NCBI RefSeq assembly: GCF_000321225.1
Contig: NW_004451521.1
Location: 112,674-176,673, forward strand
Direction: 5' to 3'
DNA: 64,000 nucleotides
From: Odobenus rosmarus divergens
Taxonomy: Eukaryota; Chordata; Mammalia; Carnivora; Odobenidae
Position numbers and translations under genes: made by a program. Positions 10,777 through 23,174 of this stretch are shown one piece after another. Below the pieces are notes generated by a model. It was not told where the DNA came from and did not search any database. It saw only the letters and a list, made by a program, of their open reading frames with translations. The first letter of the stretch is position 1, and every line of letters begins with the position of its first letter.

Positions 10777-12430
10777 TTGATCTCGCCTTCCTCCTTTTCT
10801 TGTCGTTGGCCTCACACGTTGGCTCTGGCGCTGTGTCTAGCCGGGTCTGTCTCCCTTACTCATCGCAAAATCTGTTCATTCCACAATTTTTCTGCCTCCC
10901 TGAGCTTTGAACTTGAACATCCTGCTATCCTTTCTTGCAGGCTGAGCCTCCGCATCGCTGGTCCAGCCCCCCCGTCCCACCTACCAACCTGTAGGCTGTT
11001 CCTTGTGTTGGTGACGTCTCTGAGGCTATTCTCAATCATTTCATCTCTGGTACATTTTCTTCTCTCTGGAACTCGGCTGTGTATAGTCTTTCCACAGTCT
11101 TTCCTGCAGAGGACTTTGTGGGCTTGATCCCGGCAACCCTTGGCTCCCATGTTCTCTTTTCTCATCCTCCAGGGGGCTCACCCGTAATGGAGACACATGG
11201 CCGTGTCCCTCGACAATGTGACCTTACCTCCCTTCTGCACTGGCCTTCCACCTGAAACTCTCAGCTTCAGCCAGAAATTCTACGGGTTCCAAACATCTTT
11301 TTCTTTCTCTAAATATTTTAACACAGCTAATCAAAACAAAACTGTGTTTTGGTTGGTACAGGTTTTTCTGTGGTAAACTATTTGGAAGTTTTTGTCACAG
11401 TAGTTCTATTAAAGCCACATGGTGAAGACACATCTATGACTAATGTTGTCAACATTCCTCCTGTCCCTCAAATCTGTTTCTGTAAACAATTTAGAATTTT
11501 CCATGGAAATGGATAAGACGGGAGGGTGCAGAAGACCATGAATCAGAGCCGCCTAGTGATAGCACTTCCCACAATTCCCCACTCCACTCCGGGACTGAGC
11601 AGCAAGGTTGACTCGATGGGTTACCCCCTTTTCTCCTTGTCCCTGCGCGCTCAGTGTCAATGGAGGTATGGACAGACCATGAAGGACTCAAGTACAATTG
11701 CAGGTAAAGAAAGAATACGAGGGAGAGACCCTGATGATGATCCAGGAAGTCAACTGAGTTTCTGGCATTTGAGGTGATGGGCTTATATCCTCAAGAATGT
11801 TTGCTGAGTTTTACCATCCTCTTTATTACTTTTGCAACTAAAACAATCATTTACATAAAAAGAAAAAAATTGTTATTCTAGACTTCCTGGAGACCAATAT
11901 GAACAGAAATATGGCCCTAAATGATAGAGAACTAATCTAGCCACTTGACCGCCAGTAATTCTAGTCCCAGTTGTATCAGTAAAAGATGAACTTGTTTGGA
12001 TCTCAGTGTGTTAGGACCAATACTCACCAGGGGATTGGGCAGATATTCCCCGCCTCACACAGAGGCCACAGGAAGCTGAAACCTCAGTAAAGTCAAGGGT
12101 ATGGCATGATTACACGAACTTGATGTATGATTGTATGGCATGACGCATGGCGCGATGACAGCCAGACTACGTGAACTTCTCTTCTGTGCATGTACCACGT
12201 GCAAATTCTACTGCAATCCTGCTCTACTGAGTGGTGTGCTGTGTTATTGATTCTGAAAATACCAAACATACCATCAGTAATTCTGGGCATTCCTGAACCT
12301 GTGGGATCCTCTTCTGGGAGAAGAATGCTATTCAACCACAAGAGGTGATGCTCTGATGTCTCTGGGAATTCCCAGTCCCTGCAGACACACGTGTCTGTGC
12401 ACACAGTATAACTTTTATGCAAAAATCTAC
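10777..12430. other. Unassigned sequence with one exon-like segment
   Basis: No repeat family recognised. Several 65-115-codon frames overlap on both strands without a domain. An exon-like segment at 11655-11703 is listed separately. The part at 11780-11900 is AT-rich. Confidence 0.4.
11655..11703 (+). other. Exon-like segment A (unproven)
   Basis: 49 bases between a pyrimidine-rich acceptor (ttctccttgtccctgcgcgc then tcag) and a donor TTGCAG|gtaaag. There is no transcript or homology evidence. Such pairs occur by chance in tens of kilobases of mammalian DNA, so this is recorded only as a candidate. Confidence 0.12.
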
Positions 12431-12436
12431 GATGAA

Positions 12437-12629
12437 GGGCGCCTGGGTGGCTCAGCTGGTTAAGAATCCCACTCTTGATTTCAGCTCAGGCCATGATCTC
12501 AAGGTGATGAGATCGAGCCCTGTGTCGGGCTCCGTGCTCAGTGCAGAATCTGCTTTGTCCCCCTCTTTCCCCCTGTGTGTACTCTCTCTCTTTCTCTCTT
12601 AAATAAATAAATAATAAATAAACTCTTTT
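12437..12629 (+). mobile_element. CAN-SINE 4
   Basis: Full-length plus-strand CAN-SINE (gggcgcctgggtggctcag head, AAATAAATAAATAATAAATA tail). A 10-base duplication aaaaatctac lies at 12421-12430 and 12630-12639. The similarity continues imperfectly for six more bases. Confidence 0.95.
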
Positions 12630-12639
12630 AAAAATCTAC

Positions 12640-14125
12640 AACAGAAGACCTAGGAGTCACCTAGATCCTGCCTTTCCACTGGTTATAAAAACCTGCACTG
12701 TGTTCCTTTGTGCAAATAATCATGCATACACCAATGGAGAGCATCTGCTCTGAAAGAAACTATAAGATCAGTTATAAGGAAAACATGAGTAGCTGAGGTT
12801 TCTAATCTACAGTCTTCAGATGAATCCAACTTTTCCATAAAAGAGAGGTAAAATGAAGAAATAATCACTAAAGTTTAGAAAAAGAAAGGAAAAAAATGTC
12901 TGTGTGATGTGAATCTGGATTGTGTGCAACTGTAAATAATAATAATGAAGGTGGCTTAACCAAATAAGTCCTATGTGGATTTGTACCAGGCGCCATCTCT
13001 CTGTCCACTCTTACCATCTTTAGGATGTGCTTTTATTTTAATGTGTGTTGCCTCATGGTCAAAAGAGGGCTGCTCCAACTCCAGCCTCAGGATTGTGTTC
13101 CAGGCAAGAAAGTAAAATGCAATGGAGGAAGGGGGAAAAGAAATGAAAAGAAAAAGAAGAAAACTACAACATTTGCCTGAAATGCTTAACTGACTTTTGC
13201 TTCTATCTTATCCAAAATTCTATCATGCAGCCATCCCTAGCTTCACTGTAAATTGGAAAAATTAGTATTTTAGCCAGATGTATCACAAAATTGGCCTCCT
13301 ATTAATAAGGAAGAATGGGAGAGTGGAAATTGGGTAGACAGCTAGAGAGGTCTGCCATATATGTATAATTTCCAATGGGGAGCTCAGAGACAACATGTTT
13401 ATCCATAGCTATCTGCAACTATTACATAGGGATTCTGATCACAGACTGTCTGTTTCTGTGTGATATCAAACATCTAGCTGTATTAAAACCATCTGAAATA
13501 TGTTCACATCCAACAGATGTTTGGCATGTTGGAACCCCACTCTGCATGTGCTGATTTTAACCTTCAAACAGCGGCTCTCTGGGTTGTTGAATTAAAATGA
13601 AGTACAAGGCTTGTCTTATATTAGAACCAGTGAATTGTGCCAAAACATGGAAAGAATGTATGGAATGATCTATGAGAGTAGAAAGAATGATTTTGTTTTA
13701 TGTGTGATATAGTAAGAATTGTTCTGATCTAGGTCCCAAAGCTGAATTTTTTGCAAGTGGAAGATTGATCCATTAATTATTTTTGAAACCCCAGGGTTCG
13801 TCATGCTTGCCTACCTCTATGCATCTTGGGTTTGTAAATTGCCAAATTGTAAGGAAAGGAGTTTCAGATACGTATGGAAGCTGATTCAAAATCCAAGTTT
13901 TTCCAAGGGTGAGGTTTGGCTGACTGAATTTGCTGTGCCTTTAGAAAATAATTTTTTATTTTTTTTACGTCCAGATTTAGTTGAGACCCTGAAATTCTGA
14001 TTCACACAGCTAGCACTCATTTTTAGCTACTAAGTTCAATAACACCCTTACCTGCTACCTTTCTTTCTCAGAGAACAGAACCATATACATTGAAAAGAAG
14101 CAACATTTTTTAATGGGTCTGGGAG
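12640..14125. other. Unassigned, AT-leaning single-copy-looking sequence
   Basis: No repeat recognised. An A-rich patch lies at about 13125-13165. The interval 13440-13640 is free of repeats and has a conserved-element-like look (inference only). A 65-codon frame at 13803-14000 has no support. Confidence 0.4.
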
Positions 14126-14220
14126 AAGAAAACCAACTTTTATTGAATACTTACCATGAACCAGACCCGGTTCTAAAAACTCTTTGCATATTTGCAAAGT
14201 AAGATGACACCTTAGTCTGT
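14126..14220 (-). mobile_element. MIR-like (or L2) fragment, antisense
   Basis: The run acttttattgaatacttacc with atgaaccagacccggttct and aaaaactctttgcatat follows the antisense MIR/L2 pattern 'tttattgagtacttactatgtgccagg...actttacat'. Confidence 0.5.
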
Positions 14221-14720
14221 GAGTCCTCTGGGAAGAGAACATTTCATGACAAAGTAAGCCATGCCTAAAAAGTCTAAGTCAAGTCGAGAAGCTGAATTGC
14301 ACAACAACCCAGTTGACCAGAACTTCTGTGTTATCTTTGTGATTAAAAGAGGTCAACACCGTCCAGTGAGCTTCATGGCCAACCCAGTTCAGCTACTTTT
14401 CCACAAGCCTTTCTGTTTTTTCCCTCCTGGTGAATTTTATCAAGTGTCTTCTCTAATTCCTTCCACTGATACAAACTGGAAAGATTTTATATGCTGTCTT
14501 GTTGACAGATGGCAGTTCCATGTATGTGTACGTGGTGGGGGAGTTCAATTTAATTTGATATTTCTAGCTGTTTTTATCCATAATTATGGGATAAAGTCTT
14601 TGTCCCCATTTTAAATTCTCCACCCTAGAGGCACATAGATTGGAAAGTTTGACCATTAAGTTCAATAAAACTTTCTAGGGTACAGAAAATTCCTATGCAA
14701 ATAAGGTATTCCATAGCACA
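14221..14720. other. Unassigned
   Basis: No repeat recognised. A 117-codon plus-strand frame at 14261-14614 has no domain, no splice support and no homology that I can recall. Confidence 0.35.
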
Positions 14721-15300
14721 GAAAAGAATCCCCCAATTTAGTTTACTGGTCTAGCAAAACCCTTATAACAAAACCAGAAAAGAATAACTAGAAGAGGAAG
14801 ATTGTAAACCGTTTCACTTACGACTATAAATATTCCAAATAAAATGCTATTGAACCAAATCCAGTAGCAAATTAAAAATATTGCAAATAACCTCCCCCCG
14901 GAATACAAGAAAGATTCAAAATTAGGAAATCTAGTAATGTAATTTAAATGTAAATTTACACCTGAGAATTACATCAGACCTCTTCTGTTTGGGGCAAGAC
15001 AGAAGAGGAACAGAAAGTTCATCGTCCAGCTGGGAAACTTAAGAAGGAAAGGCCAAGGACAAGGAAGCCAAGTTACTGATTTCATTTTTCAGCCATGCTG
15101 GCAAAATTTTAAAAGATTAGCAACATCCAGTGTAGTCGAGCATGTGGGGAATGGGTACCTTCGTACTCTAATGAGTGAGTATTGGTACAGTCTTCATGGA
15201 AGGCAGTTTAACAGCTGTCTCTGAAAAGGTAAAATATATGTTTCCTGCTGACCCAACAATTCCACTAAGGAAACTGTCCTCAAAAATATTTGCATATGTG

Positions 15301-15507
15301 AAGAGACTCTTAACCATAGGAAACAAACTGAGGGTCTCTGGAGGGGAAGTGGGTGGGAGATGGGGTAACTGGGTGATGGACATTAAGGAGGGCACCTGAT
15401 ATAATGAGCACTGGGTATTATATAAGACCGATGAATCACTGAACTCTTACCTCTGAAACTAGTAATACACTATATGTTAATTAATTGAATTTAAATTTAA
15501 AAAATTA
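15301..15507 (+). mobile_element. Younger carnivore L1, 5'-truncated
   Basis: Only about 200 bases of 3' UTR remain (gaaacaaactgagggtctct ... gtgatggacattaaggaggg ... gatgaatcactgaactctta ... actatatgttaattaattg) plus an A-rich tail. It lacks the purine-rich extension seen in the element at 1-373, so it represents a different 3'-end subfamily. An imperfect 19-base target duplication (aaaaatatttgcatatgtg at 15282-15300; aaaaatagttgcatacgtg at 15508-15526) flanks it. Confidence 0.92.
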
Positions 15508-15786
15508 AAAAATAGTTGCATACGTGTGTAAATATGTATAAAGATTCCTTATTTCTGTATTGGGGAAAGCCAGAAAAAACCTGAATGTCCAACAATAAAG
15601 AAATTGTGATGTAAATATTGATGTATTCTTAAGACAGAGTACTGTATAGTTACTAAATAGAAAGAGATGGATTTATATGAATTGACAATGGGACATCTGA
15701 GACATTTTGCTGAGTGATTAAGAAGTTGCAGAGCAATATATATAAATACTGGTCCCAATTTTAGAAATGAAACCTCTCCTTGAGTG

Positions 15787-15810
15787 TACACACACACACA
15801 CACACACACA
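15787..15810. repeat. (CA)12 microsatellite
   Basis: Pure alternating CA/AC run inside the old L1 3' end. Confidence 0.95.
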
Positions 15811-15900
15811 TTTTAATAATGCTTATGTCTGGATATAGCAGTGGCATTCATTGAAGGTGTAGGATATAAATGGAAACTTTTACATTTTACATCTGTACTG

Positions 15901-16783
15901 GTTGAGTTGTATTGCCCACAATACGTGTACTTTTGCAATGTAAAACAAAACACTACAGATGGATGTAAACAGAATTTTAGGTGGATGAGAAGGAACTGTT
16001 CTGGACAGGCTAAGAGAAGGTCGTTGTTGGAAGCACCTGACTCAGTGCTTGGGGAGTCACTTGGGGATTCACACGGGGCAGGAGACTCGGTGTCCTCAGG
16101 AAAACCAACCAGCTTCAGTACCTTACATCTAAACCTCTTCTGTAGGCAACAGAAAACATAGTGTAGCTCCTTCTCAGATACCCCACTAGAAAAAGGTAAT
16201 GCAGAGGGAAAGCCCCCTGTTTAAGAAACAGCACAAGACAGGAGATTCCCAGAGACGTAATCTTAGAAAACCCATGGAAGCCTCCTTCAGAGACATAGGT
16301 TTTCCTCCAGCCACCCCAACCCTTTGGGAAATGGGATCTCAGTGTGACCTGGGGTGGACTTTCTAGAGCTTGGTTGCCAAGTTCAGGTGTGTCTTTGAGT
16401 GTATCTTGCAACCCTAATAATGGATTTAACCAGACCAAAACATGTGGGTGGCCCGGGGAAATTAACATTTTATCACCCTTCAGAAATAAAGTTCTTTAAG
16501 TATTTGTCTTACATCCATTTATTTAGGGTCCGAGGACTATAGGAGAAGGGTAGAGAGGTCTGTGGATAGCAGGCAATAAGCTAGTTCTTGATTGTTCTCA
16601 ATAATTTAGTTCTGACTTCAGGTCCATCCACCTTGCAAGACAATAAATTAACCTGCTCCTGAGGAGTTTAACCCCAAACCTACGTGGCTCGTGACATTAT
16701 TTCTTCCCATCACACTTGGTACTCTCCTTTGCATGGACTCCGGGTAAATACAACTTTCTCCACCTGTGCCCCACGTTCCATGG
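15901..16783. other. Unassigned
   Basis: No repeat recognised. Overlapping frames of 106 and 117 codons on opposite strands (15841-16161, 16115-16468) show no domain. Confidence 0.35.
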
Positions 16784-17405
16784 TTGTATTGGTTTTCCAC
16801 AGCTGCGAAACAAATTACCACAAGCCCAGAAGCTTAAAGCGATGAGCATTTATTATGTCACCGTCTTCTGTGGGTTAGAAATCCAGGCACAGCTTCATTG
16901 AACTCTACTCCAGGTGGTAAGCCAAGAGTCAGCTGGGACTAGGGTCCCATCAGAGGCCAGACTGGGGAAAGAGCCACTTGGGCGATCGCTCGGGTTGTTG
17001 GAAGAATTCAAGCCTGACTGTAGGACTGAGGTCCCTGTTTGCTTGCTGGCTGTTGGCCACGGGACTCTCTCATGTCTTAGAGGCTGCTTGCAGTTTTGAG
17101 CCAAGTGGCCTGTCTCCATAGTCCTTTTCACAGCATGGCGGCTTTTATATTTGGTGGTTCCAAAATAGCAAAAGAGAGTCACGCTTGTGTATATGCTCAC
17201 ATGGGCGTGCACGCGTGCATACACACACACACACACGGCAGCATGACAGGTGAGATGTCTTGTTACTTTTACCAAAGTCTATTGGTCTGAGGCAAGTCAG
17301 AGCCCCCCGCCCCCAGCACTCAAGGGGAGATGATCACAGACGTGAACATAAACCCATCAATAAGTAGGGCCATGCCACGGTCTATTGTGGGGAGGCTTAG
17401 CACCC
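16784..17405 (-). mobile_element. MLT1-type LTR (MLT1E-H-like), antisense
   Basis: It begins with tgtattggttttccacagct and acaaattaccacaagcccag. It continues with gttgttggaagaattcaagc, gctggctgttggccacggg, cacagcatggcggcttttat, ctattggtctgaggcaagtc and actcaaggggagatgatcac. These follow the antisense order of a long MLT1 LTR. A CA microsatellite lies inside. Confidence 0.75.
17219..17236. repeat. (CA)n microsatellite
   Basis: About nine AC units inside the MLT1 LTR. Confidence 0.9.
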
Positions 17406-18772
17406 TTTAATAGATCAGGGTCCTATCAATCAGTTGACTGGTCTACTCCTTAGTCTGGATGATGAAGTCAGATCTAAATTATTCGCACTCCCTAAATTCA
17501 TGACACTTCCTTCATTCTTTAGAAGATTAATGTGTTCACTTGAAAATGAGAATGGATTTTCAAGTGCTACATAATGTAAGTGTTTTAGTAAAGACAAGTA
17601 TTTGAGCATTGTTTCCTGAACTTTGTTTTTGAGCAATTGCTATTAATATTTATCTAAAAGTCAACTCGGCTCTGCTTTTCCCAGTTTCCATTGAAGGGTG
17701 AAACCATTCATCTCCGTGCACCTGATACCATCATAAATGGGATCTCTAGAAATGCAGCATGATATGGTAAGCCATCCATTAGGCCTTAATTTTACTTAAA
17801 AATCACAGGCTGCAAAGTATCATGCTTCAATTTAAAGAAATAATGGCTGCAGCAAACAATCCTGATAGTGATCCCTAGAGAAATGAATGAGTGCGCACCC
17901 TTGATGTTGGCACCTTCTCAAGAAAAGAAAGTTTTCAAATGAGGAGGCATGATGACTCATGTTTCCACGAGTAAAAAGATCATTTCTTTCCATAGAAATA
18001 AAAAGCCACTTGGCTCTCAACAAAGATCAGGAGATTGAAACTCAAGAAAACAAAATGAATAAACATGGAAAGGATATTTGGGGTCAAAGAAGAATAAATC
18101 TATTCCCCAAATCACAAATACCCTCAAAAAGAGAAACACGACACCTTCAGGAACAAATCTTATTTATCCAAAGCAGGCAAAGGCTCAGCAGGGGAGCTCG
18201 TAGGGGACCTATGATTAGCAGGGCATCACAGAGACCTCGCCGCTAAGGCATTTCTTCATCTCTTTGGAGTGGCAGCCTAAAATGGGGGGTGGCATGGCCC
18301 TGTCTCTCACTGGGACCTTGTCCTCCCTTATTTTATACCCCATCCTCACCCCTTGGATTCCAGGATGGAGTGCTGTGGTCAATAGCTCTGTTTGCCCAAA
18401 TCAACCCACTTCCTCAGACCACTCATGGGGTTGACCTGGCCTCAAGTGACTGCTCCTTGGCTAGCACCTCAAGTGCTTGCATCTCCCAATCTCAAAATGG
18501 TTTTTTTTTTGGTAGCTCTGATGGAACTTTGTCCACTTCGCATCCATTGAACCATAGTCTGATTGGAATTTCTTGAAGGATGGGAAGACGTACCATTCAA
18601 GAAGTTCCTCAGTGTATCTCCACACTGGCTTTGGTACTCTTTCCTATTTTCCAACATCGACATAGATCATTCACTCCTTTATATTTTGGTTATATTGGGA
18701 AAATAAGAGCATAGGGAATTAAAGATGAGTTCAATCACCATCTTGAACTGGATGGTACAGATTCTTTTCACA
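17406..18772. other. Unassigned
   Basis: No repeat family recognised. Frames of 95 codons at 17959-18246 and 18289-18576 have no recognisable domain. A short T-run sits near 18502. Confidence 0.35.
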
Positions 18773-18787
18773 CTGAAACCCTGTTTT

Positions 18788-18978
18788 TTTTTTTTTTTAA
18801 AGGTATTTTTTATTTATTTATTTGACAGAGAGGCAGAGAGCACAGATAGGCAGAGGGAAAGGGAGAAGCAGGCTTTCTGCTGAGCAGGGAGCCCGATGCG
18901 GGGCTCGATCCCAGGATTCTGGGATCATGACCTGAGCCAAAGGCAGTTGCTTAACCGACTGAGCCACCCAGGCACCCC
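18788..18978 (-). mobile_element. CAN-SINE 5, antisense
   Basis: T-run, tttatttatttatttgacag, gggatcatgacctgagcc, and the right-end complement gagccacccaggcacccc. Its target duplication (tgaaaccctgttttt) lies at 18774-18788 and 18980-18994. Confidence 0.96.
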
Positions 18979-18994
18979 TGAAACCCTGTTTTTA

Positions 18995-19485
18995 ACTGCT
19001 TGTTTTTCTTGAAGGAAGAGAAGGAAGGATCCATCCCTGACCACCCTTTGTTCAGAAATCGTGTAGAATATACTAATGGAGCAATCCCATGCTTCACCGG
19101 CTTACTTTTAGCATATCTGATGCTGCAGCCCAAGGCACGGGGATGGGCTCTGGCTGAGGGAGGACCTTTGTCTCCAAGCCGTTCACTTCGTTTTGTGTGT
19201 GTTATGTCCATTTACCCTCACCTCCACACCAGGTACACGGTGGGGTCACACTGAGTCTTCTTCCCAGTGCTGCTGCTTGCCAAGCTGAGTGAGTGTCCCC
19301 ACAGCCCAGGGAGGCCAGATGCCCAGTTCCATTGGCTGGTTGGCTCCCCAGGCCACAGCACTTAACAGTGCTACTCAGTGACCCCAGGGATGCCGTACTC
19401 CTGGTCCCATCTCTGCCAAACTACTGGGAGAGTCGCTTCAGGTTGGTAAACACATGATGCATACTGAAGAAATAAGAGCATTGAA
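18995..19485. other. Unassigned
   Basis: No repeat or gene recognised. Opposite-strand frames of 84-86 codons are mutual shadows. Confidence 0.35.
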
Positions 19486-19489
19486 CATT

Positions 19490-19905
19490 GTTACAACAGT
19501 AATAAGCTTAAAAATTGAAAAACTATTAGGAGAAGAAGAAAAAAATGTAATTATAGTGAATTACTTAAATGCACCAATCTCAGTTTATGAGGGCAAGTAT
19601 ACAAACACTAAAAAAGGGGTGAGAAGACTCTAAACTCTACAATGGCTAGAGAAGAATTAATACGACATAGATGAAAATCTACATTTTTAAAAACAACAAC
19701 ACACATTCTAATACAGGGTCTAGGCATGCTTAAAGATTCATTTTGGTCACAAAATAAATTTAACACGTGTGAGAAGCAGAAATAATCAATATCACATTCT
19801 TTGACAAAAAGTAATAAACAGATGCTCTTAGTTAAAAAAACAGACAAAAAAATAACTGGTATCATTTGCAAATTAAAAAATTCTATGAAATACGTTTCAC
19901 CATTT
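19490..19905 (+). mobile_element. Old L1 ORF2 fragment (endonuclease region)
   Basis: A-rich sense L1 text with aacaacaacacacattctaa, ggtctaggcatgcttaaaga and ttttggtcacaaaataaatt. This resembles the region just after the endonuclease active part of ORF2 in old L1. No open frame remains. Confidence 0.5.
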
Positions 19906-20084
19906 TTTTTCTGATTTCTGGAAATTCATCAGATGTAAAATGAACCACTATTTTAATAGCATTTGTTTTTAGGATGTTTAGGAGAAGCTAATTAATTATA
20001 TGTAGACTGGGGCCAGAAATTGATGGTATATGGTTTTTGTAAGTTTCCATAAAAACTGACATTCTGATTTATTCTTCAGTTTTT

Positions 20085-21090
20085 GTAATTATAGTAAAAT
20101 ACAAAAAACATGAAAATTTGTCATTGTAACTATTTTGAAGTGTACAGTTCAGTAGCGTTAAGCGCGTCTACATGGTTGTGTAATCCTTCTCCAGAACTCT
20201 CCTCATCTTGCAAAACTGAAATCCTGCTCCCATTCAAAAACTCCCCCACCCCCCGCAACCATATGCTACTTCCTGTCTCTGAATTTCACTGCTCTAGGTA
20301 TCTCAGTTATGTGGAATCATACACTATTTGTCCTTTCTGGTTGGCTTATTTCACTTAGCTGACTGTCATCCTAGTTCATCCGTGCGATGTTAAGTACATT
20401 TTGAGAATACCTTGAGACAATTGTTTCTCTTACATTATCTACTATTACATATTTATTAACACACTCCCTAAATATTCGGGTTCCATTTTTGGATAAATCC
20501 CTTCTTGGTCACAATATTCTTTTAACACATTCTTGAACCCAATAAGTCTGTATTGAATATATATAAGCGCTATGAATGTGCTTTGTAACAAGTGTCTCTG
20601 GGTTGTTAGCTTCGGAAAGTACAGGGCTCACCACTCTACCACCAGCTTTTTGGCTGTTATCTTTGGCAGGTATTGTTATCACTGTTTGGTTTGCCTCATA
20701 CCTGCATGGATGCCCACATTTTTTAATACTCTGGATGAGTCCATTCATTTTATATAATCTTTTCCTAGGATGTGTGTTATCCTTTCCCTGATTTGTTTAT
20801 TTCTGGGTTTATCTGTATTAATTCCTTTGTTGTTTCTCCTCATGGCTCTTTGATTATTTGCTTGTTTTCTAGAGCGTATTTTTCTTTGTGGTAAATGATG
20901 AAAACGTTTAAGATTATTTTTTTTCTGATTATAGATTCGTCACACTTCCATTTATTTTCACAGGCAATATTCTAATTTTCATAATTATTTATTAATGTAG
21001 ATTTGATTTCCTCCTTAACGTACCATAATTCCTTGACTTTAAAAGGTCAATTTTCAAAAAAAAATTAAAAAAACCAAAAAATTAATAAAA
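20085..21090 (-). mobile_element. Old L1 (L1M-class), antisense
   Basis: The left part shows the antisense L1 3' end: attatagtaaaatacaaaaa, gtgtacagttcagtagcgtt, tgtggaatcatacactattt and atttcacttagctgactg. The right part has ggataaatcccttcttggtc and other antisense ORF2 remnants. A deletion probably joins them near 20420. No coding potential. Confidence 0.7.
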
Positions 21091-22882
21091 GGGCCATTTT
21101 CTTTTTAACATTTTCAGAATTCTCTCGTGACTTAAATAAAAAAGACCCAGGGCAAATATGAAGATATAAATTAACATTTTTTCAATCTAACTGGTGGATG
21201 TGAAGGATCTGTTAAATAATTCTTTGTGCATATTTATATATTCAGAATGTCTTATAATTATAATAATTCAAGAACAGGCTTAAAAAAAGAATGGGCTAAC
21301 GTGAGACAGGTAGGAAGTAGGGAAGGAAGAAAAACACTCGTCTTATCCAATCTACTCTTTCCACTGATGAGGTAACTGGGGTCATTTGAGAGGAAATTAT
21401 GGGCCACAGAGTGGAAGTATTTTTAAGCAGTAACTTGCAGAGCAAGCTGTCCATGGAGCACATCCTGGCAAGTGAATGGTCTTGCAAGGGCTGGGGGTGG
21501 AGGATGGCGACATAGGGGGCGCAGGTAACCCTCCAGGACCAGTCCCTGACATTGGTACCGAAATCTAAACACAGGCTTCCCATGTTGTCTGGAACCCACA
21601 CCACCATTCACTCCTTTGGACTAAAACACTGGAAAATCCTAGGAGACTCATCTGGGGAAGTGAACATCCTTACCTGGCATTGCCTTTAGAAGCTTGGCCT
21701 CCATTTATTTATCAGATATGATTGCAGCTCATCTTTAGGGGCCCTGATTAAATAGGACATGGAAAGGTTAACTTGTGAGGAGGGAATAATGGGTCAGAAA
21801 AGTCCACTCGGCACAAAGTGTGCTGGCAGGACTGACTGCCATGGGGAGGGAAGGAGGAGCAGGGCGTCAATGCCAGGACTTGGCCCCATCCCATGGTGGC
21901 CTGGCTGGGACACCGCCATGGCTGTGGGCCACCACCCACTTCAGGGTGAGACCTCACTGCACACTGTGCCCGTGACCAGCCTTGAACTACATCCAAGCTC
22001 TCCTTCTATTCTCCAATCTGTAGAAAACCCCTTCTGGACCAGATGACAATATATGGACTGCTAAACTACCCGAGCTGGAAGAAGCATTTTAAAAAGCAAG
22101 TCTATCATGAACCACCTAGCTGAACTGGTACCTACATGTTTTTGCCAATTTAATTTCTGGAAATTAGTGTGAAAAACCAGAACATCAAATATTAGAGATA
22201 GGCTTCAACATCACAATCTCTTTAACTTGCTGAGGCCTGGGTTTTATTTTATTGTTTATTTTGCCACAGTAGAAATAAAAATTAACCATGATCAGATATG
22301 TATATTTTTAAAATGACAAAATATTCAAATCATGAGTCAACGCAAGTTTCAAGAAAAAAAAGTAATGTAATGCAGCTGGTATTTTGTTTGGGGTGTTTAG
22401 CAGCAGATTCCTTGCTTCACATAAATTCTTAGGGGGAAGCTGATGTGTACAACAGTGAAGGTAGAGTTTCAGTGCTTGAACGTAGAGCTGGGGACATGGG
22501 GTCGTGTAGGAGCAGTAATTCTGTGTAACAACCACAAGGGTTTAGTTCTTACTCACAGGTCTGTGGCCTGGCTGGGGTGGCTCTGTTCCAAGTCGGAGAA
22601 TAGGTTTAGAATTTTGCTCTCCACGCGTTCTCACTGTCAGACCAGACGGGAGGAGCATCTCCTACCTAGGATGTACTGTCCTCATGGCAGACAGCGGGGT
22701 GCGGGAAGCTAAAGGAGAACCATGAGACACCTCAAAGTCTCTGCCCACAACTGGCAATTGGCACACAGTCGCTTCTACACAAATTCCACCGGACGAAGCG
22801 AATCGTACAGGCACACCCTACGTCAATGCAACTCCTCCTGTGGAAAAAGGTGTAGAGCATTGGTTAAACTAGAATATCCACC
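21091..22882. other. Unassigned
   Basis: AT-rich at the left, GC-richer from 21420. No repeat family recognised. Frames of 95-103 codons (21296-21607, 21759-22046) lack domains. Confidence 0.35.
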
Positions 22883-23174
22883 TGCTGTGGTCTGAATGTT
22901 TGTGTCCTCCTAAAATTTCTATGTTGACACCCAACACCCCCGAGGTGATAGTATTAGGAAGAAGCCCTTTGGGGTGATTAGATCATGAGGATGGAGCCCT
23001 AGTAATGGGATTACGTCCTTATAAAAGAGCTCCCTTGCCCCTTCTGCCATGTGGAGCCAGGAGAAGGCTCTTGCCCAATGGTCTGGCACCCTGATCCCGG
23101 ACTTCAGGTCTCCAGGACTGTGAGGAGGCCATTTCTGTGGCTTACGTTGTTACAGCAGCCTGAATGGACGAAGA
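22883..23174 (+). mobile_element. MLT1A0-like LTR, nearly full length
   Basis: Starts tgctgtggtctgaatgtttg. It then shows gaggtgatagtattaggaag, gggtgattagatcatgagga, ccttataaaagagctccctt, gccccttctgccatgtg and tgtgaggaggccatttctg, and closes near tgaatggacgaaga. This is the MLT1A-type order, with a short deletion before the 3' part. The TATA-like ataaaaga near 23022 is part of the LTR promoter region. Confidence 0.85.

Larger units (their letters stand above)
14725..15900 (+). mobile_element. Old L1 (L1M-class) fragment, split by a younger L1
   Basis: The left part (14725-14960) is eroded ORF2: gtttactggtctagcaaaac, accaaatccagtagcaaatt. The right parts (about 15130-15300 and 15508-15850) resemble the 3' region of an old L1: tgacccaacaattccact before the insertion, and cctgaatgtccaacaataaa with actgtatagttactaaatag after it. 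The two halves join across the younger L1 at 15301-15507. Confidence 0.65.
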
